Below, one piece after another: positions 52,415-61,840 of a stretch of 64,000 nt of DNA (the stretch's first letter is position 1; each line of letters opens with the position of its first letter). Under the pieces are notes generated by a model. That model was not told the DNA's origin, ran no database searches, and saw nothing but the letters and a program-made list of their open reading frames with translations. The translations under genes and the position numbers were made by a program. The stretch is from contig NZ_BTTW01000010.1 of assembly GCF_036245865.1 (NCBI RefSeq), positions 186,001 through 250,000 on the forward strand. The letters are read 5' to 3'. The DNA is from Corallococcus caeni. Lineage in GTDB: Bacteria > Myxococcota > Myxococcia > Myxococcales > Myxococcaceae.

Positions 52415-53404
52415 CTACAGCCCCTCGTCGTCCGGGTCCGGATAGGACTCCAGCTCCTCTTCCTCCTCCTCCACCGGGGTGGGCGCCTTGGCGTGGCGCC
52501 CCTTGCCGGCCTTGCCCTCGTGCGCCGGAGCGCCGAAGTCCGAGTCCGGGCCCACGATGTAGCCCTGGCGCCCCTGCTGGATGCGGCGCAGGACCCCTTC
52601 CTGCTCCAGCGCCTCCAAGAGCCGCGCGAAGGTGGAGAAGCCGTGGTCGCGCTCGTCGAAGTCGGGCTCCTTGCGGACGATGGTCTCCTTGATGAGCGAC
52701 GGGTTGAGCGGGCCCGTCGCGCGGCGCAGCAGGCTCTGCACCACCTCGCGCGCGACGGCGGGCACCTCCGCCTTGGGCTTGCCGCCCTTGGACTCGGCGC
52801 CTTCCTTGGCGCCCTTGCCCTCGTGGCCCTTGTCGTGGCCCTTCCCGCCCCGCTTGCCGCCCTTGCCCTCGTCGCCCTTGGAGCCCCGGCCGCCGTGGTC
52901 GCGGTCCTTCTCCTTGTGGGAGCCGTCGCCCTTGTGCTTGGGCTTCATGTAGATGAACTGGTCGCACGCCCTCACGAACATCTGGGAGCTGGCCTCACGC
53001 ACGGCCAGGCCAATGACGGTGCGGCCGTTCTCACGCAGCTTGTACGCCAGGGGGCAGAAGTCGCTGTCGCCGGAGGCGATGACGAAGGTGTCAATCTGCT
53101 CGCGCGCGTAGCACAGCTCCAGCGCGTCGATGACCAGGCGCATGTCCGCGCTGTTCTTGCCGGCGCGGGTGGACGGGGGCACGTCCACCAGCTCCACGCC
53201 CACGTCGTGCAGGCGCTGCTTCGCGTCCTCGAAGCGCGACCAGTTGCAGTAGGCGCGGCGGAAGACGACCTTGCCCTGCTCCAAGAGCTGGTCCAGCGCG
53301 GGCTGCAGGTCGAACTGACTGGCGCTGATGCCCGTGTTGGTGACCAGGTTCTCGAAGTCGATGAAGAGTGCGATGCGGTGCTGCTCGTCGGTACGTCCAG
53401 CCAA
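52415..53404 (-). CDS. NYN-domain (PIN-like) protein with OST-HTH/LOTUS domain
   Basis: The first 150 residues are a LabA/DUF88-type NYN domain with acidic positions in IALFIDFENL, NSADMRLVIDALEL and VIASGDSDF, the predicted metal-dependent RNase site. A Lys/Gly/Asp-rich linker (about 155-210) separates it from a winged-helix OST-HTH domain (about 215-285: VVQSLLRRATGPLNPSLIKETI). An acidic tail (EEEEEELE) ends the protein. NYN plus LOTUS proteins are thought to bind and cut RNA. It is divergent from the small exported protein gene. Confidence 0.92.
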   Translation of the reverse strand: MAGRTDEQHRIALFIDFENLVTNTGISASQFDLQPALDQLLEQGKVVFRRAYCNWSRFEDAKQRLHDVGVELVDVPPSTRAGKNSADMRLVIDALELCYAREQIDTFVIASGDSDFCPLAYKLRENGRTVIGLAVREASSQMFVRACDQFIYMKPKHKGDGSHKEKDRDHGGRGSKGDEGKGGKRGGKGHDKGHEGKGAKEGAESKGGKPKAEVPAVAREVVQSLLRRATGPLNPSLIKETIVRKEPDFDERDHGFSTFARLLEALEQEGVLRRIQQGRQGYIVGPDSDFGAPAHEGKAGKGRHAKAPTPVEEEEEELESYPDPDDEGL

Positions 53405-53575
53405 AGGTGCCTCGTATTCGTGTGCGAGCGGTCCTTGGCTCGCGTGCGCTCCACCCTACTGTGGGGACGCTACAGCGCGCACGGTCCGTGTTCCGCCCTG
53501 AACATTCAGTGCTACCCACCCTACGTTTGGGGCCTGAGCCCGGGGGCAGCGCCCCCGTAACACGGAGGTGTGAAC

Positions 53576-54043
53576 ATGATGCACGGATTCCCCCGACGTT
53601 TGCGAGCGATGGCGTGGGCCGCGCCCACGCTTGGCCTCTTGTTGTGCGCCGGCCCCGCCCTGGCGCGGGAGCCAACGGTCGGCAAGGACGAGGACCAGGG
53701 AGCGTCCATGCCGTCGAAGTACACCGAGCCCGCGAGCACCAGCCCCTCGAACGTGGTGAGCAGCGTCCGGACCACGTCCCCCTCCTTCATGACCCAGGGA
53801 GAGTCCGTGCGGCAAATCACCCCGGATGCGGACCGCATGCAGCAGGTCAACGGGCCGGTGGTGAAGCAGGACGGGCTGACGTTGTTCGTGAAGGACGTGT
53901 CCGGGCCGGTGGTGCCGCTGGACATGAGCGCCCTGCGCATCACCAAGCTGCCCCAGAAGGGGCAGGAGGTCCTGGCCGTCTACCAGGTGGAGAACAAGAC
54001 GGAGAACGTGGCCTTGTCCCTCCAGGGTGAGAAGAAGGACTGA
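53576..54043 (+). CDS. Small exported hypothetical protein
   Basis: The 155-residue precursor starts at ATG 53576, with GGAGG 7 bp upstream; GTG 53570 is less likely. A signal peptide (residues 1-30, ending ALA-RE) is followed by a Ser/Thr/Pro-rich linker. A beta-rich domain then contains VKQDGLTLFVKDVSGPVVPLDMS, which suggests a small sandwich or OB-like fold. No family is recognised. A 7-bp hairpin (53541-53557) lies six bases ahead of the ribosome site. It converges on the ABC importer operon with 13 bp between stops. Confidence 0.75.
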   Translation: MMHGFPRRLRAMAWAAPTLGLLLCAGPALAREPTVGKDEDQGASMPSKYTEPASTSPSNVVSSVRTTSPSFMTQGESVRQITPDADRMQQVNGPVVKQDGLTLFVKDVSGPVVPLDMSALRITKLPQKGQEVLAVYQVENKTENVALSLQGEKKD

Positions 54044-54056
54044 GGGCGGTCGCGCC

Positions 54057-55070
54057 TCAGTTCGGCTTCGTGGCGCCGCGCACCTCGTCCAGGACGCTCA
54101 AGTCCACGAGCCCCGCGATGTCGTCGCTGGGGATGAACCCCAGCGCCTTCGCGTGCTCGGCGGACGTCTTGAGCGCGGAGGGCACGGGGTCCAGGCTCGG
54201 CTCCAGGCGGGAGAACGCGTCCTGGAGCACGGGCCCGGGCAGGGGCTTTCGCGTCAGCTGGCCGAAGGCGGAGTTGACGGACGTGGCGAAGGCCGCCGGG
54301 TCCGCGCGCCAGCGCTCGGTCAGCTGCACGTGGATGCGCAGGAGCGCCGCGATGCGCGAGCGCTGCGTCTCCAGCACCTTCTTCGTCGTCACCACCACCG
54401 TGGTGGGGAAGCGCTTGTCCGGCCAGAGGTCGCGCTCGTCCACCAGGATGTGACCGCCCCCTTCCGCGAGCATGCGCGCGCCCCAGGGCTCGGGCACCCA
54501 CGCGCCCTCGATGGCGCCCTGGAGGTACTGGGCCAGGATGTCCGGGTTGCTGATGGGAATCACCTGCACGTCGCCGCCCGCGTCCGCGGTGATGTTCAGC
54601 TTCTGGGCCTTCAGCCAGGTGCGCAGGGCGATGTCCTGCGTGTTGCCCAGCTGCGGCGTCGCCAGCTTCTTGCCCTTGAGCTCCTGGGCCGTCTTCGCGC
54701 TCTTCACCACCAGCACCGCGCCGCCGTTCACCGCGCCCGCGATGATGCGCAGCTCCTTGCCGGCTTTGAGGTACGTGTTGATGGCGGGCCCCGGGCCCAC
54801 GTAGGCCACGTCCACGGAGCCCGCGACCAGCGCCTCCATGGCGGCGGGGCCCGCGTTGAACTGCCGCACCTCCAGGTGGCCCATCCCGGGCTGGGACGCG
54901 AAGAGCCCCTCCGAGTTCGCCACCAGCGCCTGCGCGTGCGTGATGTTGGGGAAGAAGGCCACGCGCAGGGGCGCGTTGGCGCCGGAGGGCGTGTCCTTCT
55001 TGCAGGAGGCGACGCCGGTCAGGAGGACGCAGACACCGAGGAGCAGCGACAGCGGACGCGCGGAAGACAT
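54057..55070 (-). CDS. ABC transporter substrate-binding lipoprotein (SsuA/NrtA-like)
   Basis: The 337-residue protein has a lipobox (TGVASC, Cys23). The mature part is a periplasmic-binding fold of the nitrate/sulfonate/taurine group: LRVAFFPNITHAQALVANSEGLF, AMEALVAGSVDVAYVGPGPAINTYLK, AWVPEPWGARML. It delivers a small anionic or aromatic solute, probably an alkanesulfonate, to the adjacent permease. It is the last gene of the ATPase-permease-binding protein operon, 68 bp after the permease. The exact substrate cannot be read. Confidence 0.92.
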   Translation of the reverse strand: MSSARPLSLLLGVCVLLTGVASCKKDTPSGANAPLRVAFFPNITHAQALVANSEGLFASQPGMGHLEVRQFNAGPAAMEALVAGSVDVAYVGPGPAINTYLKAGKELRIIAGAVNGGAVLVVKSAKTAQELKGKKLATPQLGNTQDIALRTWLKAQKLNITADAGGDVQVIPISNPDILAQYLQGAIEGAWVPEPWGARMLAEGGGHILVDERDLWPDKRFPTTVVVTTKKVLETQRSRIAALLRIHVQLTERWRADPAAFATSVNSAFGQLTRKPLPGPVLQDAFSRLEPSLDPVPSALKTSAEHAKALGFIPSDDIAGLVDLSVLDEVRGATKPN

Positions 55071-55138
55071 GGTGCGTCACGCTAATGGAGACTCCCCGCC
55101 TGTTTTCAATGCCCGTGAGTGCGGAAGCGTCTTGGGGC

Positions 55139-55900
55139 TCACACGGACGCCGTCAGGCCCCACCGGCGCCGCAGGCGCGTCTCCACTGTCTGGAAGAGGA
55201 CGCGGTCCACCGTGATGCCGATGAGGATGATGGCCAGCATCACCGCCATCACCTGCGACACGTCCATCAGCTCGCGGCCCATGGTGAGCAGCTGGCCCAG
55301 GCCGCCGGAGACGAAGAGCAGCTCCCCCGCCAGCAGCGCGCGCCACGCGAAGCTCCACCCCAGCTTGAGGCCGGTGACGATGCCGGGCAGCGCGCCGGGC
55401 AGGAGCACGCCGAAGTAGAAGCGCGGGCCCCTCACGCCCAGGGTCCGCGCCACGCGGGCCAGCTGCGGGTCCAGGCCGTTGACCGCGTCCTCGGTGGCGA
55501 TGGAGATGCCCAGCACGCTGCCCATCACCACCACGAAGAGGATGGCGCTGTCGTTGAGGCCGAACCACAGGAGGGCCAGCGGCAGCCAGCAGATGGAGGG
55601 CAGGGCCTGCAGCCCCATCACCACCGGCTTCACCGCGTTGCGGAAGAAGGCCAGCCGCGCGATGCAGAGCCCCAGCGGGACGCCGATGGCCACCGACAGG
55701 AGGTAGGCGCGCGACAGCCGTCCCAGCGAGCGCAGCGTGGCGGCGCCCAGCTGTCCGTCGCGGGCCATGGCGATGAGCGCCTGCACCACCTCCAGCGGCC
55801 CGGGGAACAGGTGCTTGTTCCACACGCCGGAGCGCGACAGCCCCTCCCAGAGCGCGAAGAGCAGCGCGATCATCCCCAGCTTCTGCGCCCACTTCAGCAT
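55139..55900 (-). CDS. ABC transporter permease (SsuC/TauC-like)
   Basis: The 253-residue protein has about six membrane helices and the permease EAA loop (EDAVNGLDPQLARVARTLGVRGPRFYFGVLLPGALPGIVTGLKLGWSF region), which docks on the ATPase. It has the normal length for the BPD_transp_1 sulfonate/nitrate group. It starts 20 bp after the ATPase stop on the same strand and is therefore co-transcribed. It works in the inner membrane with the flanking ATPase and lipoprotein. Confidence 0.94.
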   Translation of the reverse strand: MLKWAQKLGMIALLFALWEGLSRSGVWNKHLFPGPLEVVQALIAMARDGQLGAATLRSLGRLSRAYLLSVAIGVPLGLCIARLAFFRNAVKPVVMGLQALPSICWLPLALLWFGLNDSAILFVVVMGSVLGISIATEDAVNGLDPQLARVARTLGVRGPRFYFGVLLPGALPGIVTGLKLGWSFAWRALLAGELLFVSGGLGQLLTMGRELMDVSQVMAVMLAIILIGITVDRVLFQTVETRLRRRWGLTASV

Positions 55901-55920
55901 GGCGGTGTCCCTCGTTCCCT

Positions 55921-56856
55921 CTAACGACTGGTCACGACGTGGGTGCGGGGCAGGCTGGACGGCGTGCGCGAGCGGCGGCCCAGGGGCTCCGTGGGCGGGG
56001 CCTCCAGGGGCGCCCCTTCCGCGGCGCGCAGGCGGTGGCGGATGTCGCGCGCCATCGCGTCCAGGGACGGGTCCTCCAGCGAGCGCGGCATGGGCAGGTG
56101 GATCTCCAGGTCCTCCACCACGCGGCCCGGGCGGGGCGCCATCAGCACCACGCGGGTGCCCAGCATCAGGGCCTCCTGCACGTCGTGGGTGACGAACACC
56201 ACCGTCTTGCCGGAGTGCAGCCAGATGGACTGCAACAACTCCTGCATGTGCACGCGCGTCTGGGCGTCCAGCGCGCCGAACGGCTCGTCCATCAGGAGCA
56301 CGTTGGGGTCCACCGCGAGCGCCCGGGCGAGGCTCGCGCGCATCTTCATGCCGCCGGAGAGCTCATGGGGCAGCGTGTCCGCGAAGCCCTCCAGGCGCAC
56401 GCGCTGGATGAAGGTGTCCGCCCGCTTGCGGCGCTCGGAGCGGGGCACGCCCCGGGCCCCCAGCGCGAAGGTGATGTTGCCGCGCACGGTGAGCCACGGG
56501 AACAGCGCGGCCTCCTGGAACATCAGGAGCCGGTCCGGCCCGGGCCCCTGGATGGGCTTGCCGTCAATGGCCACGCTGCCGCCCGTGGGGGCCACGTGGC
56601 CCGCCAGCGCGTAGAGCAGCGTGGACTTGCCGCAGCCGGAAGGGCCGAGCAGGCAGACGAACTCCCCCGAGCGGACGTTGAGGTTCACGTCCTTCAGCGC
56701 CACGACCTTGTTGGCGTAGTGGTGGCCCAGCTGGGCGATGGAAATCTTCGCCCGGTCCGCGTTCACGTTCGCGGGCCGGAGCAGGTGGGGCGCCGCCTGG
56801 CGCAGGCCCCGCATCCGCTCGATGAGGCGTCGAAGCATTCGCGAGAACCTATACAT
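55921..56856 (-). CDS. ABC transporter ATPase (SsuB/NrtD-like)
   Basis: The 311-residue protein has GPSGCGKST (Walker A), the MFQEAALFPWLTV Q-loop, LSGGMKMRASLARA (signature), LLMDEPFGALDAQTR (Walker B and D-loop) and the switch His in VTHDVQEAL. It lacks a regulatory domain but has a basic N-terminal extension of about 40 residues. I chose the ATG at 56856; the frame continues upstream to 57348 but would overlap the next gene. It leads the three-gene import operon. Confidence 0.95.
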   Translation of the reverse strand: MYRFSRMLRRLIERMRGLRQAAPHLLRPANVNADRAKISIAQLGHHYANKVVALKDVNLNVRSGEFVCLLGPSGCGKSTLLYALAGHVAPTGGSVAIDGKPIQGPGPDRLLMFQEAALFPWLTVRGNITFALGARGVPRSERRKRADTFIQRVRLEGFADTLPHELSGGMKMRASLARALAVDPNVLLMDEPFGALDAQTRVHMQELLQSIWLHSGKTVVFVTHDVQEALMLGTRVVLMAPRPGRVVEDLEIHLPMPRSLEDPSLDAMARDIRHRLRAAEGAPLEAPPTEPLGRRSRTPSSLPRTHVVTSR

Positions 56857-56951
56857 CTGCCCCAAGGTCGCACAGGCGGGGCCTGGAAGCGGGCAGGCGC
56901 CTTTCACTGTAGGACAGGACGTGAAGTCCGCGGTGCCCGGCCGGCTGCTTT

Positions 56952-57497
56952 TCAGGCCGTGGCGGCCCGCTCCGCCTTGCGGTGCGCCAGCGTGCGGGAG
57001 AGCAGCCACAGGCTCAGGGCGAGCACGCCCAGGCCCACGGCGGTGAAGGCGCCGCCCACGCGCAGCGACGCCTGCCGGTGGTCCTCGAACACCGCGAGCG
57101 CGTCCGTGCGGGGACCCGTGAGGTAGCGCCGCACGGTGTCCGCGTAGGCCCGGGCCTCCGCCTCGTCCTCCGTCCACTGGTAGGCGAGCGGCTGGACGCC
57201 GGAGGTCGTCTGCAGCTGGGGCCGGAAGATGGGCGCGGCGCCGCTGCGAGCGCTGCGGCTGCGGGCCACCTCCACGTCCCGGAGGTCCTGGGGCGCGTAG
57301 CGGCCCACCTCCTCCTGGCCCAGCCAGCTGGAGCGGGTGAGGACGCACGGGCCCTGGGGCTCGCAGCGGAAGTCCATGCGCGCCTTCTGGCCGAGGAAGA
57401 ACACCCCCAGCACCAGGAAGGGCAGGGCGAGCAGCAGGAAGGCCGTGGCACCGATGGCGGTGGCGCGGCTGCGTCGGTAGGCGGGGGGCGCACGCAC
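56952..57497 (-). CDS. Membrane protein of unknown function
   Basis: This 181-residue protein has two membrane spans, near residues 13-34 and 148-167. They flank a domain of about 110 residues with a Cys pair (CEPQGPCVLTR) and a beta-rich start, then a helical end. Such two-span proteins with a PH-like or DUF3592-like middle occur in myxobacteria. The middle domain is likely extracytoplasmic. It lies upstream of the ABC operon on the same strand, 95 bp away, perhaps unrelated. Confidence 0.78.
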   Translation of the reverse strand: MRAPPAYRRSRATAIGATAFLLLALPFLVLGVFFLGQKARMDFRCEPQGPCVLTRSSWLGQEEVGRYAPQDLRDVEVARSRSARSGAAPIFRPQLQTTSGVQPLAYQWTEDEAEARAYADTVRRYLTGPRTDALAVFEDHRQASLRVGGAFTAVGLGVLALSLWLLSRTLAHRKAERAATA

Positions 57498-57665
57498 GCT
57501 TGCGTCTATAGACCCGCGCGCCCCGAAGGGGGCAGTGGTTTCACGCGCCCGCGAGTGTCGCCCTCCAGGCAGGCGGGCGGCCCGGCCTGTTGCGGCATGG
57601 GGCCCAAGTCCGCACCCCTTGTCCTGGGACGTTCAGCACTTCGCCCGGAAGGAGTCCTCCAGCCC

Positions 57666-58760
57666 ATGAAGGCCGTGGCCATCATGTTCCCCTCGCGCGA
57701 GGTGCGCGTCCTCGACGTCCCCGAACCGCGGCTGCATTCGCCCACCCAGGTCAAGGTGCGCACGCTGGAGGTGGGCGTGTGCGGCACGGACCAGGACATC
57801 CTGAAGGGCCACCACGGCACGGCGCCGAAGGGCGAGGACCACCTGGTCCTGGGCCACGAGTGCCTGGGCGAGGTGATGGAGGTGGGCGCGCACGTGCAGG
57901 GCCTGAAGCCGGGGGACCTGGTGGTGCCCCGGGTGCGCAGGCCCTGTCCGCACACGCACTGCCCCGCGTGCCGCCACGGCCACCCGGACTTCTGCGTGAC
58001 GGGGGACTACACGGAGCGCGGCATCAAGGGCGCGCACGGCTTCTGTTCGGAGCACTTCGTGGAGGACGCGGCCTACCTGCACAAGGCGGATGATTCCCTG
58101 CGCGGCGTGGCCGTGCTCACGGAGCCGCTGACCATCGCGGAGAAGGGACTGCGCGAGCTTTCGCACATCCAGTCCCGCCTGCCGTGGAAGGTGAGCCCCG
58201 GCAAGGCGCTGGTGCTGGGCGCGGGGCCGGTGGCGCAGCTGGGCGTCATGGCGCTGACGCGCGCGGGCTTCGACGTGACGGTGTACTCGCGCAGCCCCAA
58301 GCCCAATGAGAAGGCCGCCGCATCCGAAGCGGTGGGTGCGCCGTACATCTCCTCCAAGGAGGTGACGGTGGAGGCCCTGAGGAAACAGCTGGGCGGCGTG
58401 GACGTCATCTACGAGGCGACGGGCGCGTCGAAGGTGGCCTTCGACTCGCTCCAGGTGCTGGAGGAGAACGGCGTGCTCATCTTCACCGGCGTGCCAGGAC
58501 GCGAGGAGCCGCTGGAGCTGCAGGGCGACCAGGTGCTGGGGCAGCTGGTGCTGGGCAACCGGGTGATGTTCGGCACGGTGAACGCGGCGGACAGCGACTT
58601 CCGTGAGGCGCTGGAGGACCTGGCCCGCTTCCGCGCGAAGTGGCCGGGGAAGGTGGAGGCGCTCATCACCCAGCGCCACCCGCCGTCGGAGTTCGCGAAG
58701 GTGGTGGAGGCGAAGGGCGGCATCAAACACGTCATCTCATTCCAGGAGCATGCCCGGTGA
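57666..58760 (+). CDS. Glucose 1-dehydrogenase-like zinc alcohol dehydrogenase
   Basis: The 364-residue medium-chain dehydrogenase has [12 protein letters not shown] with the catalytic zinc Cys and [11 protein letters not shown]. The structural zinc Cys/His cluster is [20 protein letters not shown], and the NAD(P) loop is [11 protein letters not shown]. The C-terminal half and the [17 protein letters not shown] segment match the archaeal-type glucose dehydrogenases. It likely oxidises glucose to gluconolactone. Its stop overlaps the start of the GH15 gene (GTGA), so product and supplier of glucose are made together. Confidence 0.92.
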   Translation: MKAVAIMFPSREVRVLDVPEPRLHSPTQVKVRTLEVGVCGTDQDILKGHHGTAPKGEDHLVLGHECLGEVMEVGAHVQGLKPGDLVVPRVRRPCPHTHCPACRHGHPDFCVTGDYTERGIKGAHGFCSEHFVEDAAYLHKADDSLRGVAVLTEPLTIAEKGLRELSHIQSRLPWKVSPGKALVLGAGPVAQLGVMALTRAGFDVTVYSRSPKPNEKAAASEAVGAPYISSKEVTVEALRKQLGGVDVIYEATGASKVAFDSLQVLEENGVLIFTGVPGREEPLELQGDQVLGQLVLGNRVMFGTVNAADSDFREALEDLARFRAKWPGKVEALITQRHPPSEFAKVVEAKGGIKHVISFQEHAR

Positions 58761-60610
58761 ATCCCCATCACGAGGACCTGAAGGGCGGCGTGGCCATTGA
58801 AGACCACGGCGTCATCGGGGACCTCCGCACGGTGGCGCTGGTAGGCAACGAAGGCACCATCGACTGGCTGTGCTATCCGCACTTCGACAGCCCCAGCCTC
58901 TTCGCGGCGCTGCTGGATCCGGAGAAGGGCGGGTACTGGCGCGTGTCCCCGGAGCCGGACGGGGTGATGAAGCGGCAGTTCTACTGGCCGGACACCAACG
59001 TGCTGGTGACGCGCTTCTACACGCCGGCCGGCGTGGGGGAGCTCATCGACCTGATGCCCCTGGGCAGGGGGGCGCAGGCGGAGGGGCGCGTCGTGCTCCG
59101 GCGCATCCGCGTGGTGCGCGGGGAGATGTCCTTCCGCATGGAGTGCTTCCCGGCGTTCAACTACGCGCGGGACGAACATGAGACGCACGTGGTGAAGGGC
59201 GGCGCGGCCTTCGTCTCCAAGAGCCTGAGCATGCAACTGGTGACGCCCGTCCCGCTGAAGCAGGAGGGCAACGGCGTCGTCGCGCACTTCACGCTGAAGG
59301 AGAGCGAGTCCGCGGTCTTCACCCTGCGCGAGGGGGGCATCGAGGGCTGTCACCACCACCTGCACACGCACGACTCCGCGGAGAAGCTCTTCCGCGACAC
59401 GGTGGACTACTGGCGCCACTGGCTGTCCAAGTGCAAGTACACGGGGCGCTGGCGGGAGATGGTGCAGCGCTCGGCGCTGGCCCTGAAGCTGATGACCTTC
59501 GAGCCGTCCGGGGCCATCATCGCCGCGCCCACGTGCAGCCTGCCGGAGTCCCCCGGCGGCACGCGCAACTGGGACTACCGCTTCTGCTGGCTGCGCGACG
59601 CGGCCTTCACCGTCTACGCGTTCCTGCGCATCGGCTTCAACGAGGAGGCCGCCGCGTTCATGCGCTGGGTGGAGAAGCGCTGCGCGGAGAACGGGGACGG
59701 CCCGCTGCCCCTGATGTTCAGCCTGGACGGCACGCCGGTGCCCAGGGAGGAGGAGCTCAAGCACCTGCGCGGCTACGGCGGCGCGCGGCCGGTGCGCATT
59801 GGCAACATGGCGGCGAAGCAGCTCCAGCTGGACATCTACGGCGAGCTGATGGACTCCGTGTACCTGTCCAACAAGTACGCGGCGCCCATCTCGTATGACT
59901 TCTGGCGGCACCTGCGGCGGCTGGTGGACTGGGTGTGCGACCACTGGCGCATCGAGGACGAGGGCATCTGGGAGATCCGCGGCTCCCGCCGGCACTTCGT
60001 CTATTCGAAGCTGATGTGCTGGGTGGCGGTGGACCGGGCCATCCGGCTGGCGGACAAGCGCAGCCTGCCGGCGGACCGCATGAAGTGGCTGAAGACGCGC
60101 GACGCCATCTTCGAGGAGATCATGGACAAGGGCTGGTGCAAGGAGAAGGGCGCCTTCATCCAGGCCTACGGGCACGAGGCGCTGGACGCGGCCAACCTCC
60201 TCATGCCGCTGGTCTTCTTCCTGTCGCCGGTGGATCCGCGGATGCTCTCCACGCTGGACGTCATCCGCAAGCCGCCCCGGGAGGGAGGCCTCACGTCGGA
60301 CGGCCTGGTGTTCCGCTACGAGGCGGACGAGAAGCTGGATGGGATTCAAGGCAGCGAAGGCACCTTCAACCTGTGCAGCTTCTGGCTGGTGGAAGCGATG
60401 ACGCGCGCGAGCGCGGTGCGGCCGGACCTCTTGGACGAGGCGCGGCTCATCTTCGAGCGGATGCAGGGCTACGCGAACCACCTGGGGCTGTACGCGGAGC
60501 AGACGGGCATGTCCGGCGAGGCGTTGGGCAACTTCCCGCAGGCGCTCACGCACCTGTCGCTCATCAGCGCCGCGTACAACCTGGACCGGACGTTGGGCCG
60601 CCACGATTGA
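58757..60610 (+). CDS. Glycoside hydrolase family 15 (glucoamylase/trehalase-like)
   Basis: The GTG start at 58757 overlaps the upstream stop and has AGGAG before it. The 617-residue protein has the N-terminal beta domain typical of bacterial GH15 ([40 protein letters not shown]). The (alpha/alpha)6 barrel has [20 protein letters not shown] (a predicted catalytic Glu) and [14 protein letters not shown] (the second acid region). Relatives cleave alpha-glucans or trehalose to glucose. No signal peptide is seen, so it acts in the cytoplasm, feeding the coupled dehydrogenase. Confidence 0.94.
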   Translation: MNPHHEDLKGGVAIEDHGVIGDLRTVALVGNEGTIDWLCYPHFDSPSLFAALLDPEKGGYWRVSPEPDGVMKRQFYWPDTNVLVTRFYTPAGVGELIDLMPLGRGAQAEGRVVLRRIRVVRGEMSFRMECFPAFNYARDEHETHVVKGGAAFVSKSLSMQLVTPVPLKQEGNGVVAHFTLKESESAVFTLREGGIEGCHHHLHTHDSAEKLFRDTVDYWRHWLSKCKYTGRWREMVQRSALALKLMTFEPSGAIIAAPTCSLPESPGGTRNWDYRFCWLRDAAFTVYAFLRIGFNEEAAAFMRWVEKRCAENGDGPLPLMFSLDGTPVPREEELKHLRGYGGARPVRIGNMAAKQLQLDIYGELMDSVYLSNKYAAPISYDFWRHLRRLVDWVCDHWRIEDEGIWEIRGSRRHFVYSKLMCWVAVDRAIRLADKRSLPADRMKWLKTRDAIFEEIMDKGWCKEKGAFIQAYGHEALDAANLLMPLVFFLSPVDPRMLSTLDVIRKPPREGGLTSDGLVFRYEADEKLDGIQGSEGTFNLCSFWLVEAMTRASAVRPDLLDEARLIFERMQGYANHLGLYAEQTGMSGEALGNFPQALTHLSLISAAYNLDRTLGRHD

Positions 60611-60642
60611 CGCAGGGGACGGTAGACTCGCGCCCACCCGCC

Positions 60643-61785
60643 ATGCCCGACCTGTACCCGCTGCTGTTCCGCTTCGCCGTGAAGGCGGATGCCCACTACG
60701 ACGTGCTGAGCCGCCGCGTGCGCAAGGGGCTGGGCATCGCCCCGCCGCTGCGCATCCTGCCGTACCGCGGCTACGGCACCCCGGAGCGCGTGGTCATCAA
60801 GGCGCGCGTGCTGGAGGAGCGCAAGGTGACGCCCCAGCGCCAGCGCCACACGCTGTGGAGCAGCGCCGTGGCCTCCTACAAGCGCTACATGACCCGGGAG
60901 ATCTCCAGCGCGCACGTGGCGGTGCGCTGGGGGGACAAGCACTGGGAGGGCGTCACGGACGAGGAGGGCTTCCTGGAGCTGTGGGTGCCGCCGCCCGAAG
61001 GCGTGCGCTCCGGCTGGCACATGGTGGAGCTGGAGCTCTTGTCCCCGGAGGCAGAAGGCGTGCCCCGCGTGACGGCGCCGGTGCGGGTGGCGGGGACGAG
61101 CGCGGAGCTGGGCGTCATCAGCGACATCGACGACACGGTCATCGCCACGGGGGTGACGGATCCGCTCAAGCGCGCGTGGGCGCTGTTCCTCACGGAGCAC
61201 CGGGGGCGGCTGCCCTTCCCGGGCGTGGACGCGTTCTACGCGGCGCTCCAGGCGGGCGCGAGCGGCACGGCGGACAACCCCATCTTCTACGTGTCCAGCA
61301 GCCCGTGGAACCTCTACGAGCACCTGGACGAGTTCCTCGCCATCCACCGCATCCCCATTGGCCCGCTGCTCTTGCGCGACTGGGGCCTGTCGCGCGACGG
61401 CTTCGCGCCGGGCGGGGGCCACGGGCACAAGCTGGATAAGATCCGCGGCGTGCTGGAGACGCTGGGGCACCTGCCCTTCGTGCTGATTGGCGACAGCGGC
61501 CAGGAGGACGCGGAGCACTACCGCACCATCGTGCGCGAGTACCCGGGCCGCATCCGCTGCGTCTACATCCGCAACGTGCCGGGGCGCTCCAAGCGCGGCG
61601 AGGAGATGGAGGCCATCGCGAAGGACATCCGCGACGCGGGCAGCGAGCTGGTCGCGGTGGACGACACGGTGGCCGCCGCGAGGCACGCGGCGCGCGCCGG
61701 GTGGATCCGCTGGGAGGAGGTCCCGGAGGTGGAGGCCCACCGCCGCGAGGACGCCGCGCGCAGCGCCCTGGGCGAACGGGGCTGA
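60643..61785 (+). CDS. DUF2183/APP1-type phosphatidate phosphatase-like protein
   Basis: The 380-residue protein has a beta-rich N-terminal domain (about 45-160) and a HAD-type phosphatase domain. The domain shows VISDIDDTVIATG (the DxDxT nucleophile motif), YVSSSPWNLYEHL, KLDKIRGVLETLG and LIGDSGQEDAEHY. These match DUF2183, related to yeast App1, a phosphatidate phosphatase. It lies 32 bp after the GH15 gene on the same strand. Its lipid substrate here is assumed from the family. Confidence 0.91.
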   Translation: MPDLYPLLFRFAVKADAHYDVLSRRVRKGLGIAPPLRILPYRGYGTPERVVIKARVLEERKVTPQRQRHTLWSSAVASYKRYMTREISSAHVAVRWGDKHWEGVTDEEGFLELWVPPPEGVRSGWHMVELELLSPEAEGVPRVTAPVRVAGTSAELGVISDIDDTVIATGVTDPLKRAWALFLTEHRGRLPFPGVDAFYAALQAGASGTADNPIFYVSSSPWNLYEHLDEFLAIHRIPIGPLLLRDWGLSRDGFAPGGGHGHKLDKIRGVLETLGHLPFVLIGDSGQEDAEHYRTIVREYPGRIRCVYIRNVPGRSKRGEEMEAIAKDIRDAGSELVAVDDTVAAARHAARAGWIRWEEVPEVEAHRREDAARSALGERG

Positions 61786-61840
61786 AGCCTTCCCACCCCG
61801 CGCGGCTCCCCGTTTCACCCCCGGGTCCGAGCCCTGGGGC

